From: Marasmius tenuissimus
Taxonomy: Eukaryota > Basidiomycota > Agaricomycetes > Agaricales > Marasmiaceae
Direction: 5' to 3'
DNA: 64,000 nucleotides
Assembly: GCA_029532415.1 (NCBI GenBank)
Contig: JAQOTA010000041.1
Span: 62,001-126,000, forward strand
The notes beneath the pieces are model-generated. The model worked only from the letters and a program-made list of their open reading frames with translations. It was not told the DNA's origin and did not search any database. A program made the translations under genes and the position numbers. Below, in pieces: positions 1 through 10,110 of this stretch (its first letter is position 1; every line of letters begins with the position of its first letter).

Positions 1-196
1 GTGCGGAGGGAAGAGTAGAAGATAAAGAAATTCGAGCGTAGCATTGTCTGGGCACTGGTGGATAAACACAGACGACCAAGTCAGGACAGTAGTGAGCGCA
101 ATGCCAGAGCTGCGAGTTTGGTTCTCCGATCGGCAAATGCCGTAGGCATCTCCAGGTACAGTTTGCCTGCTTCGACCTTATTTCTACTCTCCCACT

Positions 197-1946
197 ATGG
201 ACTCCGACAGTGAACTATCGCCACTTTCCGACCTGGAATACGATGAGCCGACTAAGCCTCAGAAAAAAGCGAAGGCCTCCGTGGAACCATTTAAGCTGGG
301 TAAAACATTGAAAACTCCCCGAGCGACGACCTATGCTGCTTCAGCACTCCACGGTGTGTATCACGTTCTAACCGAGTCTGTCTTTCACTAAGGATATGTT
401 GCAATGACAGAGCAGATCTCTGGAGGAAATATCGACCTCAATCCTGAGTATCAAAGAGGTATGTGTTCCAGCGACCTTTGTAACTCATGGGCTGCCTAAC
501 TGCGACGTTCAACTAATCCAAACTTTAGATGTTGTGTGGTCGACTCAAAAACAGATCAGCTTGATTGAGTCGCTCTACAGGAACTGCTACGTGCCGCCGG
601 TGATTTTCTGTGAGTTTTCCTGGTTTTTGATCTGTCCTCCTTTGACCGAGGTTTTTCTTGCCAGCTGTGCGGACGGATGAAGACGGAACCGAAACAAGAA
701 TATGCATCGACGGTAAACAGCGTCTGACATCAATCCACTTGTACGATCCCACTCTCATTCTCTCAGGAAGTTATGCTAACATTCCCGACACCAGGTTCAT
801 GAGTGGCCAGATTCCGTGTGAGTTCATCCTTTCCCTACTATTGATAGCGATCTCATGGTTAATGAGGTTTTTAGTCAAAGATCCGTGAGCTATCCCCCAA
901 GATCGACGACTGTCTTTCTGACTTCGTGTCGTTTCTAGTTATACCGGCCAACAGCTGTGGTTCGCGCCGGAGCATGACAGCAGCACGGCAAAGGGCCCAC
1001 TTCTACCTGAAAAATACCGGAGCATCTTCTCTAACAAACAGATTGTTTGCGTTGAATACGAGGAGCTGCAGGCAACGGACGAAAGGGATATCTTCAAGGT
1101 TCGTAACTATGCCCTTCGCGACTAGTGTAAATACTCATGAAAGGATTTATAGCGTGTGCAGCTTGGAGTAATGCTCACAGCCGCTGAGAAATTCCAAGCG
1201 ATCTCAACCCCTCGGACCGATTTTGTCAGATATCTTGTGCAGAACTTCATGACACCCACAACACTCGGACACCCTGATATCGCTTATGATCATTCTCGCG
1301 GACGAGATTTCAATATGTTCGCAACTGCCATTTACGCCATATCGAAATGGAACAGAAAAACTGGTCTCAACGCAAGCATACATCACGATACCTTACGAAC
1401 ATGGCTGTCGGAGGGAAGCCCGGCGTCCGTCAAATACCTGAAGGGTGGAAAGACAGGTGGTACTGGGGTACCAGTTCCTGAAGGATTCAAAAGAGACATT
1501 ATCAAGACTTGTGAGACGGTTACTGTGCTCGCTACAACACGAAAGTGACTATTTCTGGCTCTAGCCATGCTCGCGACCCCTCGCTTACTGTCATAATCTC
1601 TTCTAGATACAACTTTCCGTTTCGCGCATCGGCTCAAATTCGACCAAGCCTCCCATTGCTCGAATATGCCGGTGCATTGATACTGGCATATGCCATCTAC
1701 ATCTCGCCGCCTCAGTCTTCGAACGGGAAGGTCTCATTGCGAACGTTGAGCTCGCTGTTCACCCTGTTGCGGTTGAGGCTACAGGCTGAGCACAGTGACT
1801 CCAGGGCTAACTCGGTATTTGGGAGGACGTTGGTGAGGATATGTCTCGAGATGTCAAGGGATCCACTCGGCTACCTGAAGGAACGGCGGTGCGAGCTGGA
1901 CGGGCTACATTTAGAGACAGATGTTCCTGTAGACCAGCCAGCATGA
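197..1946 (+). CDS. DUF262 (GmrSD N-terminal-like) domain protein A
   Basis: This gene encodes a protein of roughly 430 residues over about eight exons, in the fungal DUF262 family (ParB/sulfiredoxin-like fold, as in the N-terminal part of GmrSD-type restriction proteins). The visible core motifs are NPEYQRDVVW near residue 70 and IDGKQRLTSI near residue 120, matching the family's DGxQR signature. They are followed by EKYRSIFSNKQIVCVEY and RVQLG...AAEKFQAIS. The start ATG opens an acidic leader (MDSDSELSPLSDLEYDEP), which is also present in A'. A 10-nt microexon (875-884, coding FKDP across its borders) is needed to keep the frame. No HNH (DUF1524) nuclease domain follows. The C-terminus ends at VPVDQPA and lacks the basic KRKRKR tail of A'. 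The gene converges on B. Its cellular function is unknown; a nuclear role is an inference from the paralogues. Confidence 0.8.
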
Positions 1947-2202
1947 CTTCAGCGCATACTATTATTCCTCGTGTCTACTGTGCACTCTTCTTTTTTTGAC
2001 AACACGTTGTAATGATCTCCGCAAATTTAACTTGCTTGCAGCGCTTTGTCTTGGTCTACTGAACGAGAACTTGCGTAAATATTGGATGTAAGTGATCAAC
2101 AAAAATAATCAAGAAAGTATATAGGCGATCGAGAAGTAACGAGTCTCAAGAAAGTATAGGTACTAGATTGTCCCAAACGCGATTCGAGCTGTAGAGAAGG
2201 CA

Positions 2203-4894
2203 TCAGGTATCAGTGTGATAAGCAGCCCCTTGAATTCCCTGCGCCAAATTGACAGCAAAAAGATTCTCTTGCGCTGAATCACTGGCACCTGTGATTTCGT
2301 CCTTCACCTCGGCATGCTGACCAGGGTCATCGTAAGGGGCTGGGAGAGTGGTTTGCAAGGATGGCATGAACGGTAGCTGGGGTAATGTCTGTGCGCCTCC
2401 CTGTGCGAGCAACTTCATTTGGGCCATCATGAGTGGTATCATCTCTGGTGGAACCGAGACGCCCATTGCTGCAAGTAACTGTTCAGCGGTGGGTCCGGGC
2501 AAGGAGGGGGCGATGATGGTGGAGGCAGAGGATCCCGCTGTATTTTGAGGTAAATCAGGAGCATCATTATCGTTGCCCTGGTCCGCATCCTCGGAAGGAG
2601 AGCCACTTGGAAGGGGAGACGGAAGGGCGAACTGGGGCGAGGTTTCCGGGGAAAGGGGGGTGAGCGTACTTGACTGTGCGTTCACCGCACGATCTTCTGA
2701 GCCGCTCCCAGCTTCATCATCAGGCGAAAGACGTCGCGATCTCCTCACTTTGCGTGAAGGGGTATGAGCCGGAAGAGACACATGACTCATAACCGATCTC
2801 CGAATGGGAGCACTCCTAGGCTCGTCGTCACTCGCGGACTCCAATCCCGGCCGTCGTGATGCGGGTTCGCTTTTCCTTCTTTTAGCTGACGCCAGAGAAG
2901 ACTTCGGTGATGGATGGAGCGCTGAATGGCGGCCTGTCGAACGCCTTCTCTTCGCCGGGACGGTTTTCTCCTCTTCTTCCCACTTCGACGTCTGCACCCT
3001 TTCGCCCTCATCGCTGCTATCATCCTCCTCGGGCTGCCTAGGTTTAGGTTTAGGTTTCTTGACACCGGGTCCACCAGGCTTCTTTACTTGCATCCATTTC
3101 GCCTCTTCCTCCACCTCGCCCTCCAGTAGCCCTGCGTCTTCGCCCTCCCTCAGGGTACCAATAGGATCCTTGGCGGCATCTAAGCAGAAGTCGAACATTG
3201 TCCGACCAACCTTCGGGTTAGATCGTACATCCGTGTGTTCTTCCCGGAGCTTCTTTCGAAGCAAAACGAAGAGAGCAGCAAGGCCTGCCGGAGAGACTTC
3301 CTTCTTGGAAGCCTTCGGCGGAGAGGTATAGACTGCGTAAACGAGAATGAACACTCCGACCATCTCGATCGGGGAGACTTTCGGCCCAATACTCTTTGAA
3401 GCTCGAAAGGGCGCATTGTATCTGGGTCAGGAATGAGAGTTGAATGAGTATAGTCACCGAGAGATGTCACTAAGGGGATCACCTTCTCATGGTTGCCATT
3501 TCAGCAACCATTTTGAAAGTCTTCGTGACCGTCGCAGCGAATTCCTCGTCGACTGGCACCCCCTTTCTCTGACTCGACTTTCCGTCAACGTCCTTCTGTG
3601 ACTTGGGATCATCCCTCCTCCTTCTCGTGGACTCTGGCTCGGACAGCCAAGTCTCTAATACGCTCGTAGATATCCATGTCTTCACTCCCGAGTGTTTCTC
3701 CCATTTGAAAAGGTAGTAAATGACGTTGCCAATGATCTGGAAGTCTCTGGCTCGCGTGCGATCCCAAGCAACGTCCGGGTGAGCCAGGGTGTCAGGGGTG
3801 ATAAATTTCTCCATCAGGCGACGGATGAGATCTGCTCGAGGGGTCGAGATGGCTTGAAGTTTCTCTGCAACGGTTAAAGCCATCCCGAGTTGAACACGCT
3901 GGGAGCAAATGATGTTAGCGTACCAGAAGAAAGCAATCATCAGGAGAAACTTCATCACTCACAGTGAAGATGTCCCTCTCGTCGGTATCCTTGAGATCCT
4001 GGTATTCGACGCAGACTATTTGCTTGTTGGAAAAAATCGATCGATATTTTTCCGGCAAAAGCTCCTTCTTGTCTTTCGGGTCCTTGACAAACCAATACTG
4101 TTGGCCGGTTTCGCTAAAGTAGCCATCAGCGAGGGCCAAGGTTTAAGGCGGAGAGCTGTAATTTAGAACTAACGCGTCGCGATCTAGGGAAAGAAGGTCA
4201 GGCCGGCTTGAGCAATAGCAGAGAGCGACGATGACTCACGAGGAATGACACCTGTCATGAACCTGAGAAGCCTTGTCAATGATGCTTTTGCAAGGGCCCA
4301 AAGGGTACGCACAGGTGTATTGAGGTTAACCGTTGTTTGCCATCGATACAAATCTTCGTTTCGGATCCATCATCATTGCATGTTACCGCTGTGTGAACCA
4401 TCGCGACAGCCTTAGGTTGGAGTCCGAGTTTCAAAGACAACGAATAGACATACAAAATATGACCGGGGGCACGTAGAAGTTACGAAAGATGGAGTCAATG
4501 AGGCCAATCTGTTTTTGAGCGGACCATACAACATCTAGGCATATAAAGTAAGTACATTAGGTGATAGGTCTTTTAAGAGGCTGAACAGACCTCTCTGGTA
4601 TTCCGGGTTGAGTTCGATGTCGCCCCGGATGATTTGCTCTGCAATATGATAAGCGTGAGATTGAGGTGGAGAATAGAGAATGTGATAGCTACCATTCAAA
4701 GCACTAGCTGCGTACGTTGTAGCTCTAGGTACTTTAAGGGTGTTTGTTAGTTTGAAGTCTTCTGCAACCTTGCCAGGCTTGTTCGGTTTCGTCGATCTTT
4801 TCCGCTGACTTTCTCGAGGTTTGGAGACAGGAGGCGATGAAAGCTGGATGTCCTCTTCAGAATCAGAAAGCCGTGAAATATCTTCAATTTCCAT
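2203..4894 (-). CDS. DUF262 domain protein B with long disordered tail
   Basis: This reverse-strand gene encodes a DUF262 protein of roughly 720 residues. The N-terminus (MEIEDISRLSDSEED) is acidic and is followed by Lys/Arg-rich sequence. The family core is then spread over small exons: ELNPEYQRDVVWSAQKQ, IDGKQRLTSIHL, a 10-nt microexon at 4174-4183 (HRDA across its borders), and EKYRSIFSNKQIVCVEY. After the conserved domain comes a tail of about 300 residues rich in Pro, Ser, Lys and acid stretches, with several basic patches that look like nuclear localisation signals (PAKRRRS, AKRRKSEP). It ends with a hydrophobic Met/Leu-rich segment (EMIPLMMAQMKLLAQ). B faces A tail to tail and is divergent from A' across about 430 bp. 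No nuclease domain is visible. The molecular role is unknown. Confidence 0.8.
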
Positions 4895-5323
4895 GTGTTG
4901 CTAACGTTGGAAGTGGTTGGTTTCTGAAGCAGTTTCGGTGGGATTGTGCGTAATGTTGGGCTGGGAAAAGAGTATATTGATTACTCACGCTAGTGATTGT
5001 TTGGTAACCGTGAGAGGAGACCATGAAAGATGATGATTGAAATCGAACCTTGTACCGGGCACGTAGAGCTCTTACCGCCCATTCAATTTCCATCAGATTT
5101 CGTTCAAAAATATCGGTCTCTGTAGTAGAGAATCAGTACGGAAGAAAGAGTATAGAATAGAGGGATCAGACCGTACCATCGTTTGAGCATTGGTGAATAA
5201 ACACAGACGACCAAGTCAGAGTTCTTGTGCACCGCAATGCCCGAACTGCAAGTTTGGTTCTCCGCTCGGCAAATGCCGTAGGCACCTCCAGAGTTCCCCT
5301 GCTTCAACCTTATCTTGACCATC
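4895..5323. promoter_or_regulatory. Shared divergent promoter region between B and A'
   Basis: The two start codons lie head to head with about 430 bp between them, so this interval must hold both promoters. The half next to A' (about 5180-5300) is a diverged copy of the region upstream of A (about 60-180). No clear TATA box was seen on either side. Confidence 0.5.
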
Positions 5324-7102
5324 ATGGACTCCGACAGTGAACTATCTCCACTTTCCGATCTGGAATACGACGAGCCGACCAAGCCTCAGAAAAAAGCGAA
5401 ACCTTCCGCGGAACCGTTCAGACTGGGTAAGACATTGAAAACTCCTCGAGCGACGACCTACGCGGCTTCTTCCCTTCACGGTGTGTATTCCATTTCGGCC
5501 AAGTCAGTCTTTTCCTAAGAGTATGGCGCAATGGCAGAACAAATATCTGGAGGAAGTATTGACCTCAATCCGGAGTACCAACGGGGTATGTTTTTCACTG
5601 ACCTCTGTGGGCTGCCCAACTGCGACGTTTGACTAATGGAATTATCAGACATAGTGTGGTCCATTCAAAAACAAATGAGTTTGATTGAGTCGTTGTACAG
5701 GAACTGCTATGTGCCGCCCGTTATCTTCTGTAAGTGTGATTGGTTTTTGCTTGATCCTTTGACTGAGATTTTTGTGTGTTGCCAGCTGTGCAGACAGACG
5801 AAGATGGGTCTGAAATGAGGACATGCATCGACGGAAAGCAGAGACTGACATCGATTCATATGTATGATTCTGCCTCCATTCTTGGAGAATTATGCTAACG
5901 TCTCTGACAATTAGGTTCTTGAGCGGTCAGATTCCATGTCAGTTCAGCTGTTCCTACCAATGATTATCTCAAGTTGTTGACGGCCATTTAGTTAAGGACC
6001 CGTGAGTAGTTGTCTTTAGCCAGACGACGGTCTCTCTGAACTTCTCATTGCTTGTAGGTATACCGGCCAGCAGCTGTGGTTCGGAAAGGAATCTGGTACA
6101 GACACGGCAAAGGGCCCGCTTTTACCTGAAAAATATCGGACAATTTTCTCCAACAAGCAAATTGTGTGCGTCGAGTACGAGGAGCTGACAGATGTAGAGG
6201 AAAGAGACATTTTTAAGGTTCGTATACATCATTCCCTACTTGACAGAGCCCTGATCTGACAGTCGCATCCGGCAGCGAGTGCAGCTTGGAGTGGCACTTA
6301 CGAATGCCGAGAAACTCCAAGCTATCTCGACTCCTCGTACCGACTTCATCAGATATCTCACGCAGGAGTTCTTGACATCTACTACACTCGGCCATCCGGA
6401 CGTAGCTTGGGATCATTCCCGAGGACGTGGTTTCAACATGTTCGCCATCGTTATCTATGCCACGTCAAGATGGAATAAGAAGACTGGACTCACCGCGTCC
6501 ATTCATCATGATCCCATGCGTACTTGGCTGGCTGAGGGGAGTACGGCACCTGGCAAGTATCCGAAAGGTGGAAGAAAGGGCAGTATGGGCGTATCAGTTT
6601 CCGAAGGTTTCAAAAAAGACATCATAAAGACGTGTGAAACGGTTTCCACGCTTGCTACGACGCAGAAGTGAGCTTCGGTTTTGTTCGAATCCCACCTTTC
6701 TCTTACCTTTCACTGATGATATGTGAACTCAGATATAGCCTTCCATTCCGTGCATCCTCCCAAATACGATCAAGGCTCTCGTTACTCGAACTTGCTGGTG
6801 CATTGATACTAGCCTATGCTATTTACGTGTCGCCCCCTCGATCCTCAGACGGGAAAGTCTCTCTGCGAGATTTGAGCTCACTATTCACTTTGCTGCGGTT
6901 GAGGTTGCGATCCGAGCATCCTTATTTTAAGACGGATTCAGTATGTGGCAGGTCGATGGCGAACGTCTGCCTCGAGATGTCCAAGGATCCGCTCGGCTAC
7001 CTGAAGGAACGGCGGCGAGAACTGGACGATTTGCATGCCGAGCCCGATGTTCCCCTGGATGGCGAAGATCTACCTAAGAGGAAGAGGAAACGGTCAATCT
7101 GA
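5324..7102 (+). CDS. DUF262 domain protein A' (paralogue of A)
   Basis: This is the close paralogue of A, with the same leader (MDSDSELSPLSDLEYDEP), the same exon layout and the same motifs: ISGGSIDLNPEYQR, DIVWSIQKQMSLIESLY, and CIDGKQRLTSIH. The start chosen is the ATG at 5324; the open frame extends a few codons upstream only through a TTG. The 10-nt microexon is at 5992-6001. Unlike A, the protein ends in a basic cluster (EDLPKRKRKRSI) that looks like a nuclear localisation signal, and A has lost or never had this ending. The region around residues 150-300 keeps EKYRTIFSNKQIVCVEYEEL and the alpha-helical C-terminal half typical of fungal family members. It converges on B'. The function is unknown; the domain is an NTP-dependent DNA-modification sensor in some bacterial relatives, which does not prove the same role here. 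Confidence 0.8.
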
Positions 7103-7429
7103 GGTTTTACTTTCTCGTCGTGTCTGAATTGTATGTCTTTCTTGATCTGATTAGTACTCGTTGTATCTGTGTGTATGTGCTTCGGCCAGTACAAACTTGA
7201 CCTTACAATATGTATTGTTCCTATGAACGTACAGTAATAATGAATGCTACGACATATGCAGGGCCTTGGGGGCAACGTAGAGCAAGGCAAAGAGTTATAA
7301 CAGATATATGGACAGGCATTGGGTTGAATATAAAGTGTTCAAAAAGAGTAGCTGTCAAGGTGATCGAGTAGTAGTAAGCGTAACAAGAAAAGATAGGTAC
7401 TGTCTATCAAGAGTTGTATGAAGGAGACA

Positions 7430-10110
7430 TCAGTCATCCGTCTGAAAAGTACCTCCTTGAATACCCCGCGCCAGATTGACGGCAAACAGGTTCTCTTGCA
7501 CTGGATCACTAGCACCACCGACTTCATCCTTCACCTCAGCGTTCTGACCTGCCTCTACATAGGAGGTCGAGATAGTGGTTTGCGATGATGGTAAGAACGG
7601 TACCTGTGGCAGCATCTGCGCCCCTCCCTGTGCAAGCAACTTCATTTGGGCCACCATAAGGGGTATCATCTCGGGTGCGACTGAAACACCCATTACTGTG
7701 AGTAGTTGCTCAGCGGTGGGCACGGGCAAGGAGGGGGAGATAACGGTGGGGACGGAGGACCCTGCCGAACCTTGGGGCAAGTCCGGAGTCTCATTCTCGT
7801 TGCTTTGATACGAGTCTATCAAAGAAGGAGAGCCGCTGGGAAGGGGAGAGGGAACGGCAAATTGCGGTGAGGTTTCCGGCGAAAGCGGCGTGAGGGTACT
7901 TGATTGCGTGTTAACGGTGTCCGAATGGCTCTCGGAGCAGCCTTCAGCGTCAGCGACAGGCGAAAGACGTTCCGACCTCCTCAAATTGCGTGAAGAGGTA
8001 GCAACCGGGAGCGACACGTGGCTCATGACCGATTTTCGGGCGGGGATGCTTCTGGGTTCATCATCGCTGGCGCATTCCGACTTCGGCCGTCGTGATCCAG
8101 GCTCGCTTTTCCTTCTCTTAGACAACAGCGAAGACTTAGCCATTCCATGGGGTGCTGAAAGCCGACCTGTTGTGCGACGTCTCTTTGCGGGAACGGTTTT
8201 CTCCTCTTCTTCCCCTTTCGAGGACCGTACCACCCCTTCACCGTCGCTGCTCCCGTCCTCCTCAGACTCCACAGGCTTGGGATTTTTGGCAACGACTCTA
8301 GCAGGCGGTTTGACTTGCATCCATTTTGCGTTTTCCTCCACCTCGCCCTCCAGTAGCCCCGCATCTTCACCCTCGGTCAACATGTCGACAGGATCCTTTG
8401 CGGCATCCAGGCAGAAGTCGAACATTGTTCGACCAACCCTTCCATTAGACCGCACGTCCGTGTGTTCTTCACGAATTCTCTTTCGAAGCAAAACGAACAG
8501 AGCGGCGAGCCGTGCCAGAGTGACTTCCTTCTTGGAGGTCTTCGGCGGAGAGATATGGACTGCGTAAACGAGAACGAAAACCCCGACCATCTCGACTGGG
8601 GAGACTTTCGGCCCAATGCTCTTCGAGGCTCGAAACGGAGCACTGTACCTGAAGCAGGGTTGAGGGACTTAGTAAAGCGATTGAAGTCAATGTCAACAGA
8701 GGGGATACCTTCTCTTGGTTGCTATCTTCACGACGATTTCGAAAGTCTTGATGACCGACTCCTCAAACTCCTGATCGACAGGTATTCCCTTTTTCTGATC
8801 AGGCTCCCCGTCACCCTCCCTTCGTGACTTGGAGTCCTTCTTTGTCTTCCTCCCAGACACTGATTCGGACAACCATGTCTCCAGGTTACTCGTAGATATC
8901 CATGCCTTCGCCCCCGAGTGCTTGTCCCATTTGAAAAGGTAGTAGAGAACACTGCCCACGATCTGGAAGTCTCTTGCCCGAGTGCGATCCCAAACAACGT
9001 CTGGGTGAGCGAGGGTCTCGGGGGTAACAAATCTTTCCATGAGACGACGGATGAGGTCGACGCGAGGGGTCGATATGGCCTGAAGTTTTTCTGCGGGAGT
9101 TAGGGCAACCCCTAATTGAACACGCTTGCAGCCGAGCGAGTAAGCATTCATGAAATGGGTATTGATAGGAGAGACGTTACTCACAGTGAAGATGTCCCTC
9201 TCGTCCGTATCCTTGAGCTCCTGGTATTCGACGCAGACTATCTGTTTGTTGGAGAAGATCATTCGATATTTCTCTGGTAGGAGTTCCTTCTTGTCTTTCG
9301 GATCCTTGACGAACCAGTACTGTTGGCCAGTTTCACTAGAGTAGTCATCAGCGGGAACTTGGGTTCAATGTGGAGAGTTACGATTGAGAACTAACGCGTC
9401 GCGATCTAGAAAGTGAAGGTTAAACTCGCTTGAAACCAACAGAGGACGACGTTGACTCACGAGGAATGGCGCCTGTCATGAAACTGAGAACCTTATCAAT
9501 GATATTATTGCAAAAACATTCAGCGAATACGCACAGATGGATGGAGGTCAAACGCTGCTTGCCATCGATACAAATCTTCGTTTCGGATCCATCTTCGTTA
9601 CAAGTTACAGCTGTGCAGAATCGCGAAAGACTAAGGTCCGAGTTCGAGTTCCATAACCAACGGATAGACGTACAAAAGATGACCGGGGGAACATAGAAGT
9701 TACGGAAGATTGAGTCAATGAGGCCAATCTGTTTTTGCGTTGTCCAAACCACGTCTGGAGAGTTTAAATGAGTATATCAGCCGAGGCCGAACAAAAAAGC
9801 TGAACAAACCCCTCTGATATTCCGGGTTCAGCTCAATATCCCCACGGATAACTTGCTCTATGTCACGATGAGTACTAAATTATTATGTGTGCTAGGGAAT
9901 GGAATAGTTACCATTTAGAGCTGAGGCTGCGTACGTCGTTGCTCTGGGGACCTTGAGGGTGTTCGTGAGCTTGAAAGTTTCTGCAACCTTGCCGGGCTTT
10001 TTCGCTGTTGAGGTTTTCTTCCGCTGACTTTCTCGCGCTGTAGACGGAACGTGGGGTGACGAAAGCTGTATGTTTTCTTCAAGATCGGAGAGTTGTGAAT
10101 CGCTGTCCAT
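7430..10110 (-). CDS. DUF262 domain protein B' (paralogue of B)
   Basis: This is the paralogue of B, with the same splice pattern and tail type. The start is taken at 10110 (MDSDSQLSDLEENIQLSS), matching the leaders of the other copies; an in-frame ATG 45 bases upstream is possible. The core motifs are VVWTTQKQIGLIDSIF, CIDGKQRLTSIHL, a 10-nt microexon at 9396-9405 identical in sequence to that of B, and SNKQIVCVEYQELKD. The long tail repeats the organisation seen in B: acidic and serine-rich blocks, basic patches (PAKRRRTTGR, SKRRKSEPG), a conserved STLTPLSPETSPQFA segment, and the EMIPLMVAQMKLLAQGG helix. The C-terminal VQENLFAVNLARGIQGG segment is also kept. Retention of both tail ends across an old duplication suggests that the tail is functional. 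Confidence 0.78.

Larger units (their letters stand above)
1..5100. repeat. Tandem duplication, unit 1 (A forward, B reverse)
   Basis: This is the left copy of a roughly 5 kb module holding two convergent DUF262 genes. The right copy has the same gene order, orientation and intron positions. The similarity extends outside the genes: the 5' flank at about 60-165 matches about 5180-5290, including the shared run 'ggcaaatgccgtaggca'. The copies have diverged clearly at nucleotide level, so this is an old duplication and not an assembly artefact. The left border lies at or beyond base 1. Confidence 0.75.

Noticed and set aside
3041..3057. Telomere-like repeat (ggttta)n
   Set aside because: It lies inside the coding tail of DUF262 gene B, where the reverse strand codes a Lys-Pro repeat; only about three units, so not telomeric.
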